Below are positions 1-7,080 of a DNA stretch of 9,825 bases, piece after piece. Position numbers and translations under genes: made by a program. The notes under the pieces are model-generated. The model did no database searches. It had not been told where the DNA came from and saw only the letters and a program-made list of their open reading frames with translations. Source of the DNA: Acidimicrobiaceae bacterium (GTDB lineage: Bacteria; Actinomycetota; Acidimicrobiia; Acidimicrobiales; MedAcidi-G1); NCBI GenBank assembly GCA_003541675.1, contig DPMC01000222.1, positions 1 to 9,825 on the forward strand, in the 5' to 3' direction. Within the stretch, counting starts at the first letter, position 1, and each line of letters opens with the position of its first letter.

Positions 1-2111
1 GCGGCGGCCGCGGCGACCACGGTGGCCCCATCGCGGAGTTTCATCCCGGCGACGCCGCTCGCACCCCGCCCCTGGACGCTGATGCCGTCGACTGCGGTTC
101 GTAGTACCTGGCCGTCGGAAGCCACGAAGACCACGTCGATACCGTCGGGAGCGGTGAACGCGGCGGCCACTCGATCGCCGGCCTTGAGCTTCATGATCGT
201 CTTCCCGCCTCGGGTTTCACGAACCTCGGCCATGGTGAGGCGCTTGGCTGCGCCTTGGGCGGAGACCACCACGAGGTGTTCGTCACCGTCGGCCACCACG
301 GTGTGGATGATCTCGCCTCGGTTTGTACCGAAGGCCTGGGCGGCGCCGGCTCCCCGGGCCCGGCCCTCGCCGTCGGCCAGTTCGGCGGGCAGGACCTGCA
401 GGGCCCGACCCTCGGACGTGACCGCGGTAACCGTGGACGTGGTTCGGGTCAGCAGCTGGGCGACCAGCACGTCGTGGCGGCCCGGCGTGGCCCGCTTGGC
501 CCCCTCCGCCGGCAGCCGCCCGATTTGTCCGGAGGTGGAGAGCGTGACCACGCAGGGCTCGTCGACCACATCATCGGCCACCTCGATGGAATCGAACACC
601 GGGAGGTCATCAGGGTTCACGATCTCGGTACTGCGATCCCGACCGAACTGCTTGACGGCCTCACCCAACTCGTTAAGCACCAGCGTGCGTTGGCGAGCTT
701 CGGACTCGAGGAGCTTGGTGTGCCCGGCAATGGCCGCCTCGAGCTCCGCCCGTTCGTCCTCCAGGCGACGGACCTCTAGGGCGGTGAGCCGTTTGAGCGG
801 CATGTCCAGGATGTGGTCGGTCTGGACGCGGCTGAGCGAGAACCGTTCCATGAGGGCGTCGCGGGCTGTCGCCGTGTCCTCCGAACCACGGATGATGGTG
901 ACCACCTCGTCGATGGCTTGGAGGGCCACCAGCAGGCCGGCCACGATGTGAAGCCGCTCCTCGGCACGATCCCGACGGTAGGCCGTCCGGCGGACGACGA
1001 CCTCGAGCCGGTGGTCGATGTAGTGGCGGCACAGGTCGTACAGGCCGACGGTGCGGGGTTCGCCATCGACCAGCACCACGTTGTTGATGCCGAAGGACTC
1101 TTCCATGGGAGTCAGGCGGTACAGCTCGCCAAGCACCGCTTGGGGGTTGTGCCCCGGCTTGACCGTGACCTGGAGTCGGAGCCCGGTGTGACGGTCCGAG
1201 AGGTTCTTGAAATCGGCGATCCCCGCCACCTTCCCGGCTTCGTTTAACTCCTTGAGCTTGCTGATTACCCGCTCGGGGCCCACCAAGTAGGGCAACTCGG
1301 TGACCACGATGGCCTGGCGGCCCTTCCCGGCTTCCTCGACGTGGGCCCGGGCGCGGATCCGGATCGAACCCCGGCCGGAGGCGTAGGCGTCGCGGATGCC
1401 GTCGTCGACCACGATGCCCCCACTGGGGAAGTCCGGACCGGGGAGGACGGCCAGCAACTCGTCGACCGTCGGCTTGGGTCGTCGCTGCTTCATGACGAGA
1501 GTGACCGCGGCATGGATCTCGGCCAGGTTGTGGGTGGGCATGTTGGTGGCCATTCCCACGGCGATCCCGGTGGTGCCGTTCAACAACAGGTTGGGGAGCA
1601 GCGCGGGGAGGTGGGTGGGTTCGGTGGACTCGCCGTCGTAGGTCGGTCGGAAGCCCACCGTGTCCTCATCGAGCTCGCGGACCATGGCCATGGCGGCTTC
1701 GCTGAGCCGGCACTCGGTGTAGCGGGGTGCGGCCGGCGGGTCGTCCAGCGAACCGAAGTTGCCCTGGGGGTCGATCAGAGTCATGCCCCGGGAGAATGAC
1801 TGGCCCATGCGAACCAGGGCGTCGTAGATCGCCGAGTCGCCGTGCGGGTGGTATCGACCCATGGTGTCGCCGACCACCCGGGCACTTTTGCGGTGCGGGG
1901 TATCGGGCCGGATGCCCATGCGGAGCATGGAGTAGAGGATTCGGCGTTGCACCGGCTTGAGCCCGTCACGAATGTCGGGGATGGCCCGCGACGTGATAAC
2001 CGACAAGGAGTAGGCGAGGAAGGACTCCTTCATCTCCTGCGCGACGGAGACATCGACGATCTCGCGGGCGTAGTCCATCTCGTCGGGTATGAGCTTCTGC
2101 TGCTTGCCCAT
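1..2111 (-). CDS. parC: Type IIA DNA topoisomerase A subunit, topoisomerase IV ParC-like (C-terminus cut by window edge)
   Basis: This is the DNA breakage-reunion subunit of a type IIA topoisomerase; it works with a GyrB/ParE ATPase to relax or decatenate DNA. About 703 codons are visible and the frame is open to the left edge; the family usually has about 800 residues. The N-terminal domain has SRAIPDIRDGLKPVQRR (residues 41-57) and the quinolone-region motif HPHGDSAIYDAL with Ser93 and Asp97, the residues typical of quinolone-sensitive enzymes. The catalytic Arg130-Tyr131 lies in RYTECR. From about residue 540 there are four beta-pinwheel blade repeats, the third carrying a GyrA-box-like RGGK (634-637). 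GIRDAYASGRG, TPMEESFGINNV and the degraded blades resemble, from memory, actinobacterial ParC more than GyrA, but no parE or gyrB is visible to settle this. The ATG at 2111 was chosen because the conserved N-terminus follows at once; no good ribosome site precedes it. Confidence 0.93.
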   Translation of the reverse strand, partial: MGKQQKLIPDEMDYAREIVDVSVAQEMKESFLAYSLSVITSRAIPDIRDGLKPVQRRILYSMLRMGIRPDTPHRKSARVVGDTMGRYHPHGDSAIYDALVRMGQSFSRGMTLIDPQGNFGSLDDPPAAPRYTECRLSEAAMAMVRELDEDTVGFRPTYDGESTEPTHLPALLPNLLLNGTTGIAVGMATNMPTHNLAEIHAAVTLVMKQRRPKPTVDELLAVLPGPDFPSGGIVVDDGIRDAYASGRGSIRIRARAHVEEAGKGRQAIVVTELPYLVGPERVISKLKELNEAGKVAGIADFKNLSDRHTGLRLQVTVKPGHNPQAVLGELYRLTPMEESFGINNVVLVDGEPRTVGLYDLCRHYIDHRLEVVVRRTAYRRDRAEERLHIVAGLLVALQAIDEVVTIIRGSEDTATARDALMERFSLSRVQTDHILDMPLKRLTALEVRRLEDERAELEAAIAGHTKLLESEARQRTLVLNELGEAVKQFGRDRSTEIVNPDDLPVFDSIEVADDVVDEPCVVTLSTSGQIGRLPAEGAKRATPGRHDVLVAQLLTRTTSTVTAVTSEGRALQVLPAELADGEGRARGAGAAQAFGTNRGEIIHTVVADGDEHLVVVSAQGAAKRLTMAEVRETRGGKTIMKLKAGDRVAAAFTAPDGIDVVFVASDGQVLRTAVDGISVQGRGASGVAGMKLRDGATVVAAAA

Positions 2112-2207
2112 GGGTGCGGTCGGTGATCCTGGTCTGTTTGGTCGACGGGCAGTCTGTCGTAGGGGTGTGACAGCGATTGGTGGCCCGCTGGCGACCGTAC
2201 AGGCGCG

Positions 2208-2220
2208 GGCCCGGTGGGCC
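2208..2220. terminator. Short GC hairpin between the small gene and parC
   Basis: GGCCC-GGT-GGGCC is a perfect 5-bp stem with a 3-nt loop, lying 26 nt after the stop codon of the upstream small gene when read on the minus strand. There is no T-tract on either side, so it is at best a weak or factor-assisted termination or pausing site. The rest of the 134-bp gap (2112-2245) shows no clear promoter and no ORF I would defend. Confidence 0.22.
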
Positions 2221-2245
2221 GCGGCAGAAGGAGGCTGAGGTCAGT

Positions 2246-2560
2246 TCAGCCGCGGACGCGGCAGCGGGTGACGCCGGTGACAAGCTCGTCGAGGGCATCC
2301 AAGAGTGCAGACCCGCCGACCGAGCGGAGCCGGGCGGCTTCACCGGCCGTCCACGGGTGGTCGATGTGATCCGGTGTGAGGCCGGCCTGACACCAGGTTT
2401 CACCAACCATCCGGAGGGCATGGTCCACCCCGGGGTCACCGCAGGCCACGAGCAGAGCACCGGCTTCGTCGGCGTTGAGGCCGGGTGGTGAATCGACCCG
2501 GGCGGAGAACGTTCCCAGACGAAAACGGAGGGCTTCCGTGGCGATGCGGGCGTGGTTCAT
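2246..2560 (-). CDS. Unrecognised small protein (about 104 aa)
   Basis: I do not recognise this protein. It lies between hemH (67 bp upstream) and parC (134 bp downstream), on the same strand as both. Codon use matches the neighbours, with mostly G or C at third positions, which supports real coding. It appears soluble and largely helical, with no signal peptide or membrane segment. It has three cysteines, a His/Asp/Pro patch (TPDHIDHPW, near residue 66) and a helical C-terminal stretch (SALLDALDELV) ending in a basic CRVRG tail. The ATG at 2560 is preferred because a TATTTT hexamer ends 8 nt before it, which would give a leaderless transcript. A GTG one codon upstream (2563) is the alternative. 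AGAGG lies only 2 nt from the ATG, too close for a normal ribosome site. No function is assigned. Confidence 0.62.
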   Translation of the reverse strand: MNHARIATEALRFRLGTFSARVDSPPGLNADEAGALLVACGDPGVDHALRMVGETWCQAGLTPDHIDHPWTAGEAARLRSVGGSALLDALDELVTGVTRCRVRG

Positions 2561-2568
2561 CACCTCTG

Positions 2569-2574
2569 AAAATA
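2569..2574 (-). promoter_or_regulatory. Candidate -10 element TATTTT for the small gene
   Basis: On the minus strand TATTTT fits TANNNT and is AT-rich in a very GC-rich context. It ends 8 nt before the ATG at 2560, so transcription would begin at or within a couple of bases of the start codon. No convincing -35 box is seen. If real, the small gene can be transcribed independently of hemH. Confidence 0.4.
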
Positions 2575-2627
2575 CCCGTTCCGGGCGGGCTGTTCGGGGA
2601 TGTCTCCGGTCGAGGAGCGGCGCAGGG

Positions 2628-3620
2628 TCAGTGAGGGGGCGGCAGACAGCAGTCGGTTCGGCAGGTCCGGACCGACGCCGGGTCGTGTCCCAGAAACAGG
2701 TCGACGACCATGTCTATGAAGCGCGGGTCGTCATCAATCGCGCCGGCCCGCTGGAAGGCCACGCCGGCCCGTTCAGCTCGGGCGGCGGCCTCCACGTCGA
2801 GGTCCCAGACGATCTCGAAGTTCTCTACTGGGAAACCGATGGGCGAGACCACCACGGCATCCACACCGGCCACTGCCAGGGCATCGATCCGGTCGCCCAC
2901 GTCGGGTTCCAGCCATGAGGTCTGGGGTGAACCGCTTCGGGACTGCCAAACCAGTTCGCGGTTGTAGCGACCGGCTGGATCCACCCGCTGGGCAACCAGC
3001 CGGGCTACCTCGTGAAGTTGGGCTACGTAGTCGCAGTTGGCGGCCATGGTGCTCGGGATGCTGTGGGCTGAAAAGAGGAGGTGCGCCCGGTCGCGACGGT
3101 CGGCAGGCAGTCGGTCGAGCGCCTCGGCGAGTCGATCCGCTGCCGGTTCGATCAGACCCGGGTGATCGTGGTGGCTACCAATACGGTCGACAACCGGGGC
3201 GTCGGCCCCCACGGCGGTCTGGGCCGTCTCGATGTTCTCGATGTACTGGCGGCAAGTGCTGTAGGAGGCGTAGGGCGACGCCACCCAGGCCACCGCCCGG
3301 CGCACGCCGGCGTCGCGCATCTCGGCGATGGTGTCGACCAGCAGGGGAGCGGCGTTGCGGTTCCCCCAGAAGACCGGCGTGTTGACACCACGGTCGACCA
3401 GTCGCTCCGCCACCCTCGCCTGCAGGGTTCGCAACCTTGCGTTTAGCGGCGAACGGCCACCGACGGAGCGGTAGCGGTCGGCAACCTGGGCCAGTCGTTC
3501 CGGGGGAATGGGTCGTCCAGCCGTGACCCGGGCCAGGAATGGATCCACGTCGTCGATCGACTCCGGTCCCCCGAAGGCCACGAGCAGCAGTGCGTCGTAC
3601 TCTCCGGAATCGTCGATCAT
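2628..3620 (-). CDS. hemH: Ferrochelatase (probably coproporphyrin III ferrochelatase, CpfC/HemH)
   Basis: This enzyme inserts Fe(II) into the porphyrin ring late in haem synthesis. In Actinobacteria the substrate is normally coproporphyrin III; applying that here is inference. The 330-residue length is normal. Visible motifs are AFGGPES (15-21), YRSVGGRSPLN (50-60), LLFSAHSIP with the catalytic His186, VWQSRSGSPQTSWLEPD (224-240) and SPIGFPVENFEIVWDLD (259-275), whose Glu269 matches the second catalytic residue. The usual Asp-His before that Glu is Glu-Asn here. Cys123 (STCRQY) together with Cys320, Cys324 and Cys325 near the end (CRTDCC) resembles the four-cysteine [2Fe-2S] set described for the Mycobacterium tuberculosis enzyme. 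The start is supported by AGGGG 7 nt upstream. The gene follows the crotonase by 30 bp, so cotranscription is likely. Confidence 0.96.
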   Translation of the reverse strand: MIDDSGEYDALLLVAFGGPESIDDVDPFLARVTAGRPIPPERLAQVADRYRSVGGRSPLNARLRTLQARVAERLVDRGVNTPVFWGNRNAAPLLVDTIAEMRDAGVRRAVAWVASPYASYSTCRQYIENIETAQTAVGADAPVVDRIGSHHDHPGLIEPAADRLAEALDRLPADRRDRAHLLFSAHSIPSTMAANCDYVAQLHEVARLVAQRVDPAGRYNRELVWQSRSGSPQTSWLEPDVGDRIDALAVAGVDAVVVSPIGFPVENFEIVWDLDVEAAARAERAGVAFQRAGAIDDDPRFIDMVVDLFLGHDPASVRTCRTDCCLPPPH

Positions 3621-3627
3621 CGGGTAA

Positions 3628-3632
3628 CCCCT
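3628..3632 (-). promoter_or_regulatory. Ribosome binding site of hemH
   Basis: On the minus strand AGGGG lies 7 nt before the ATG at 3620 and fixes that start. It sits in the 30-bp gap after the crotonase stop codon, which fits an internal operon gene translated by the Shine-Dalgarno route, in contrast to the leaderless-looking first genes of this window. Confidence 0.55.
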
Positions 3633-3650
3633 GGGTTCGGGTTCGAGGCC

Positions 3651-4379
3651 TCAGCCCTCGACCACGAAGTGCGACAGGTCCTCGGCCAACCCGGAGCGGA
3701 CAGCATCGGCAATCACGCCGCGGGTGGTAATGCGGGTGCGCTTCATCGCGCCGCGGCCGACTCCGCCGGCGACCCGGGCGTGGGCCACCGCAGTGTCGAG
3801 GAGATCCTCGGCATTGACCACCTCATCCAGGTAGCCCACGTCGATTGCCGTCTCGGGGTCGTACATCTGACCCAGAGTCGCCCTTGCCACATGGCGCTTG
3901 GACAGGCGATCCCGCATCAACTCGGTGGCGAAGAAGGGGAGCGGCATACCGATGGTCAATTCGGGCATGCCGATCTTGAACTCGCCGGCCGTACCGACCC
4001 GGAGGTCCGACGACATCAGGATGATGGCACCCGCCGCGATGGCATGTCCGGTGCAGGCCACGACGACCGGTCGGGGGAACTGGTAGATCCGGAGGAACAC
4101 ATCGACGCCGGCGGCCAGCATCTCCTTAGGTCCGTTGCCACCGGCCTTCATGACCGATAGATCGAAGCCGGCCGAGAACCGGCCAGGTCGACCGACGATG
4201 ACCACCGCGTCGGCACCGGAGGCATCCACCTCGTCCAGCGCAGCCAGAAGCGCGCCTAGAAGGTCGTGGCCCAGTGCGTTGGCCTTGCCGTCGTCCATGG
4301 TGATGACCGCTACGCCTGCGTCGGTCGGGCCGTCCGTGTACTGGATGGTCACTGGAGTCGGGGTCGTCTCGTCGCTCAT
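3651..4379 (-). CDS. Crotonase (enoyl-CoA hydratase/isomerase) family protein
   Basis: A 242-residue acyl-CoA enzyme of the crotonase superfamily, close to the length of a single crotonase domain. RFSAGFDL (67-74) supplies the first oxyanion-hole segment and CTGHAIAAGAIILMSSDLR (109-127) the second. In classical enoyl-CoA hydratase two glutamates are catalytic; here the first (rat Glu144) is replaced by Ile119 while the second is kept as Glu140 in MPELTIGMP. Loss of the first glutamate is more typical of isomerases or other crotonases, so plain hydratase activity is doubtful and the substrate is unknown. The start at 4379 is preferred over an in-frame ATG at 4418 because the protein then begins as family members do and a TAGGTT hexamer ends 7 nt upstream. 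It is the first gene of the minus-strand group ending in hemH. Confidence 0.9.
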   Translation of the reverse strand: MSDETTPTPVTIQYTDGPTDAGVAVITMDDGKANALGHDLLGALLAALDEVDASGADAVVIVGRPGRFSAGFDLSVMKAGGNGPKEMLAAGVDVFLRIYQFPRPVVVACTGHAIAAGAIILMSSDLRVGTAGEFKIGMPELTIGMPLPFFATELMRDRLSKRHVARATLGQMYDPETAIDVGYLDEVVNAEDLLDTAVAHARVAGGVGRGAMKRTRITTRGVIADAVRSGLAEDLSHFVVEG

Positions 4380-4386
4380 GGCGGCG

Positions 4387-4392
4387 AACCTA
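4387..4392 (-). promoter_or_regulatory. Candidate -10 element TAGGTT for the crotonase operon
   Basis: On the minus strand TAGGTT fits TANNNT and ends 7 nt before the ATG at 4379, predicting a leaderless or nearly leaderless mRNA. No Shine-Dalgarno-like sequence is present before that ATG. TTGGGA lies about 20 nt upstream, a poor -35 candidate with a long spacer. Confidence 0.45.
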
Positions 4393-4459
4393 CTGGTGGA
4401 GGCTGATGGTCGTCCCAACCGGCCAGCCAGATGACGGCCCGCCAGAGAAAAGCCACCGG

Positions 4460-4465
4460 TACCAT
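4460..4465 (+). promoter_or_regulatory. Candidate -10 element TACCAT for nfuA
   Basis: TACCAT ends exactly 6 nt before the ATG at 4472, placing the expected transcription start on the A of the start codon. No ribosome site is visible before the gene. The 92-bp divergent gap holds this element and the crotonase -10 about 67 bp apart; no -35 box stands out. Confidence 0.48.
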
Positions 4466-4471
4466 TGCCCC

Positions 4472-5131
4472 ATGGGCGACATTCTCACCACGGAACGGGT
4501 CATGGAGGTCAGCGACGGTGCGCTGAACAAGGTGCTGGAGGTCCGCGACTCGCAGGACGACGGCGAAGACCCCACCACGCTGTCCCTCCTGATCGACGTG
4601 ACCGGCGTGTCAGGCGTGGACTACGTCTATGACCTGGCCTTCGTCCCAATCGTCGAGTTGCCCGACGATTGTCACCGCTGGACGGTCAGTGCAGACGCTG
4701 ATGGAAAGACCGGCGCGACCCTCGACATGGCGGTGGGTGATGAGAGTCGCTCCAAGTTGGCTGGCGCCACCCTCGACCTGCCCAGTAACCCGGTGCAGGG
4801 CGGGCTGGTGATCCGTAACCCCAACCGTCCCAACCCGTTGGGGGACGTGGGTGAGTTGGAGTTGACCGGTGAGGTGCCCGAGCGCATCGAGCAACTCCTC
4901 GAGAAGACGGTTAATCCGATGCTGGCCTCCCATGGTGGTTTCGCGACCCTCATCGGGGTCGATACCCACACGGCGTACGTGACAATGGGTGGCGGCTGCC
5001 AGGGTTGTTCGATGAGCCAGGCCACCCTCACCGAGGGGATCCAGCGGGCCATTGTCGAGGCCGTGCCGGAGATCACCGATGTGGTGGACGCCACCGATCA
5101 CTCGGCGGGCGACAACCCCTTCTATTCCTGA
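4472..5131 (+). CDS. nfuA: NfuA-like Fe-S cluster carrier protein
   Basis: A cytosolic Fe-S carrier that delivers [4Fe-4S] clusters to target enzymes. The 219-residue protein has two parts: an N-terminal region (about 1-120) resembling the degenerate A-type (HesB/IscA-like) domain of NfuA, without the usual metal-binding cysteines, and a C-terminal NifU-type domain (about 135-205). The latter contains VNPMLASHGGFATLIGV and MGGGCQGCSMSQATLTEGI, whose CxxC pair is Cys176 and Cys179. Escherichia coli NfuA is 191 residues with the same order; the extra length is a short acidic N-terminal insert (DSQDDGEDP, 26-34) and a tail ending NPFYS. The ATG at 4472 is chosen because the family N-terminus follows and a -10-like element ends 6 nt before it; an in-frame start at 4406 would overlap the promoter region. 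It is divergent from the crotonase and convergent with dxs. Confidence 0.93.
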   Translation: MGDILTTERVMEVSDGALNKVLEVRDSQDDGEDPTTLSLLIDVTGVSGVDYVYDLAFVPIVELPDDCHRWTVSADADGKTGATLDMAVGDESRSKLAGATLDLPSNPVQGGLVIRNPNRPNPLGDVGELELTGEVPERIEQLLEKTVNPMLASHGGFATLIGVDTHTAYVTMGGGCQGCSMSQATLTEGIQRAIVEAVPEITDVVDATDHSAGDNPFYS

Positions 5132-5144
5132 ATCGCTGCTCCGT

Positions 5145-5165
5145 ACCGGCGTCGGAATGGCCGGT
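5145..5165. terminator. Hairpin between the convergent nfuA and dxs genes
   Basis: ACCGGC and GCCGGT form a perfect 6-bp stem around a 9-nt loop in the 54-bp gap between the two stop codons. Its position suits a shared bidirectional terminator, but there is no T-tract on either strand, so intrinsic termination is uncertain. Confidence 0.35.
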
Positions 5166-5185
5166 CCTGAGAGGTTCCGCTGGGC

Positions 5186-7027
5186 TTAGCCGAGGCGGAA
5201 ACGGACGGAAGCGGCTACGCCGGGACCGTCGAGGCCAAACGACGCCAGCAGCGCGTCGGCCGGACCGTGGGCGTGGTGGGCCACCGGCACGCCCAGTACA
5301 GCGACACGCGGCATCGGCGTTTCGGCCCGTGGCGGCCGCGCCGCCAGGGCATCCAGCACCCCGGTGCCGAATCCGCCCTCACGGAAACCGTCCTCGATGG
5401 TGACCACGAGCCGGTGTTCGGCAGCGTTGTCCAGCATTTTGTCGTCGAGTGGCCGGATACACCGCGGATCCCACACGGTGGCGTCGATGCCGTCGGTGGC
5501 CAGTTCGTCGGCCGCGGCCAGGGCGGCGGCCAGCATCTTCCCGGCACCCAGCAGGCACACCTGACCGTCCCCGGCTCGAACTTGGCGGGCGGCCAGACCC
5601 CGTCCCACCTCGTCCCAGCCCACGTGGGGGGCCGGCGTCTTGGACCAGCGGATGGCCACCGGGCCGTCGGTGATGGCCATCGTGTCCTCGAACATCTGCT
5701 GCAGCTCCTGATAGGAGGACGGGGCCAGCACCGTCATCCCCGGCACCCGGGACAACAAGACCATGTCCAGCACCCCGTGGTGCGAGGGGCCGTCGTCGCC
5801 TGTGATGCCCGCCCGGTCCAGACAGAACACGACCGGGAGGCCGTGGAGGCCGACGTCAAGGTTGGTCTGATCGAAGGCCCGGCTCAGGAACGTGGCGTAC
5901 AGGGCGATCACTGGGCGAAGGCCGCCCATGGCCATGCCGGCTGCCGCGGTCACCGCGTGCTGTTCTGCGATGCCCACGTCGAAACAGCGGTCGGGGAAAC
6001 GGTCGCGGAACGGAAGGAGGCCCGTGGAATCAGGCATCGCCGCGGTGATGGCGACCACCTCCGGGTGGGACTCGGCGGCCTTGAGGAGCGATTCGGTAAA
6101 CGCTTCGGTGTAGCTGCCGGGCTTCACACCACCCGTGTCGTGCATGTGTTTGATCGGATCCTGTTCGGCTGGGGCGTGGCCTCGACCCTTCTGGGTCAGC
6201 ACGTGGACCACGACCGGTCCGTCGAACTCGGCAGCGTTGGTCAGGGCGTCTTCGACCTCGGCGATGTCGTGGCCGTCGAACGGGCCCAGATAGTGGACGC
6301 CAAGCGCCTCGAAGAACGCCGTCGGCTCGAACATCTCGCGCAGCGCGGCCTTGGTGGCACTAATGCCCCGCTCGACTAGATCACCCACCCACGGCAGGCG
6401 TTCGGCCAGGTCCTCAAGGTGGCGCTGTCGGCGCATGTAGGTCGGGTTGGAACGGATTCGGATGAGGCTCTCCGACAGGCGACCGACCGTGGGGGCGTAG
6501 GACCGCCCGTTGTCGTTGAGCACCACGGTTACTGGCAGGCCGCTGTGGCCGAGATTGTTGAGACCCTCGAAGGCCATGCCGCCGGTCATCGAACCATCGC
6601 CGATCACCGCCACGACCCGCCGCCGGTCGCTGTTGGCGGCCCGTGCCGTGGCCAGGCCGTGGGCGTATGACAGCACGGTCGACGCGTGGGAGTTCTCGAT
6701 CCAGTCGTGGGCCGATTCATCTCGGGACGCATAGCCCGACATCTGCCCGGCCTGGCGTAGTCCGTCGAACTCGGAGACCCGTCCGGTCAGGAGTTTGTGG
6801 ACGTAGGTCTGGTGGCCGGTGTCGAAGAGGATGGCGTCCCTTGGACTATCGAAAACCCGGTGGAGAGCCAAGGTGAGCTCCACCGCGCCCAGATTCGAAC
6901 CAAGGTGGCCGCCGGTGCGGTCCACGGTGTCGATGATGCGTTGGCGCAATTCCGTGGCCAGCGCGGCGAGTTCCTCTGGGCCAAGGTCGCGGAGGTCGGC
7001 GGGGGAGCGAAGGGCATCGAGGCGCAC
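5186..7027 (-). CDS. dxs: 1-deoxy-D-xylulose-5-phosphate synthase (DXS)
   Basis: A thiamine-diphosphate enzyme that condenses pyruvate with glyceraldehyde 3-phosphate, the first and flux-controlling step of the MEP isoprenoid pathway. The 613-residue length is typical. In order: HLGSNLGAVELTLALH with His41; GHQTYVHK (71-78); the ThDP/Mg motif GDGSMTGG (143-150) running to NDN (171-173); IAEQHAVTAAAG (353-364) with the catalytic Glu355; GDDGPSHHG (410-418) with Asp412 and His416, matching E. coli Asp427 and His431; and the C-terminal transketolase domain with EDGFREGGFG (545-554). The GTG at 7027 is preferred because the normal N-terminus (VRLDALRSPADLR) begins there and TAGCGT ends 8 nt upstream. 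An ATG at 7150 in the same frame would overlap the PAP2 gene by 74 bp and add 41 unrelated residues. It is the last gene of a minus-strand group after the thioesterase and PAP2 genes. Confidence 0.96.
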   Translation of the reverse strand: MRLDALRSPADLRDLGPEELAALATELRQRIIDTVDRTGGHLGSNLGAVELTLALHRVFDSPRDAILFDTGHQTYVHKLLTGRVSEFDGLRQAGQMSGYASRDESAHDWIENSHASTVLSYAHGLATARAANSDRRRVVAVIGDGSMTGGMAFEGLNNLGHSGLPVTVVLNDNGRSYAPTVGRLSESLIRIRSNPTYMRRQRHLEDLAERLPWVGDLVERGISATKAALREMFEPTAFFEALGVHYLGPFDGHDIAEVEDALTNAAEFDGPVVVHVLTQKGRGHAPAEQDPIKHMHDTGGVKPGSYTEAFTESLLKAAESHPEVVAITAAMPDSTGLLPFRDRFPDRCFDVGIAEQHAVTAAAGMAMGGLRPVIALYATFLSRAFDQTNLDVGLHGLPVVFCLDRAGITGDDGPSHHGVLDMVLLSRVPGMTVLAPSSYQELQQMFEDTMAITDGPVAIRWSKTPAPHVGWDEVGRGLAARQVRAGDGQVCLLGAGKMLAAALAAADELATDGIDATVWDPRCIRPLDDKMLDNAAEHRLVVTIEDGFREGGFGTGVLDALAARPPRAETPMPRVAVLGVPVAHHAHGPADALLASFGLDGPGVAASVRFRLG

Positions 7028-7035
7028 GACGGAAA

Positions 7036-7041
7036 ACGCTA
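7036..7041 (-). promoter_or_regulatory. Candidate -10 element TAGCGT for dxs
   Basis: On the minus strand TAGCGT fits TANNNT and ends 8 nt before the GTG at 7027, in the 49-bp gap after the PAP2 stop codon. No Shine-Dalgarno sequence precedes the GTG. If functional, dxs can be expressed from its own leaderless promoter as well as by read-through. Confidence 0.4.
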
Positions 7042-7054
7042 TCGCGGCCCAGCC

Positions 7055-7080
7055 GAACCGGTTCAGCGGGGCCGGTTCAG
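7055..7080. repeat. Palindrome plus direct repeat upstream of dxs
   Basis: CCGGTTCAG occurs twice (7058-7066 and 7072-7080), offset by 14 bp. The first copy is part of a perfect 10-bp palindrome GAACCGGTTC (7055-7064). The block lies 14-39 bp upstream of the dxs -10-like hexamer, spanning the -35 region, and overlaps the PAP2 stop codon. It could be an operator for a dimeric regulator, but GC-rich sequence yields such repeats by chance. Confidence 0.35.

Noticed and set aside
22..951. 309-codon plus-strand open frame opposite parC
   Set aside because: Its Ser/Arg/Thr-rich composition is typical of an antisense shadow, and the minus strand encodes a conserved topoisomerase across the whole interval.
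1966..2460. 164-codon minus-strand frame and a 104-codon plus-strand frame (2177-2491) around the small gene
   Set aside because: The first runs into the parC coding region in another frame and the second is antisense. The small minus-strand gene at 2246-2560 has better codon use and a plausible start.
4406..4471. Longer N-terminus for nfuA starting at 4406
   Set aside because: It would cover the divergent promoter region and the -10-like TACCAT, and the added residues do not look like the family N-terminus.
5267..6379. 370-codon plus-strand open frame opposite dxs
   Set aside because: It lies entirely antisense to a clear DXS gene, has low-complexity Gly/His/Val-rich composition and no recognisable motif; long antisense frames are expected in GC-rich coding DNA.
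7028..7076. Possible riboswitch in front of dxs
   Set aside because: The 49-bp gap is too short for a known riboswitch and shows no conserved thiamine-pyrophosphate riboswitch core; the promoter-like hexamer suggests almost no leader.
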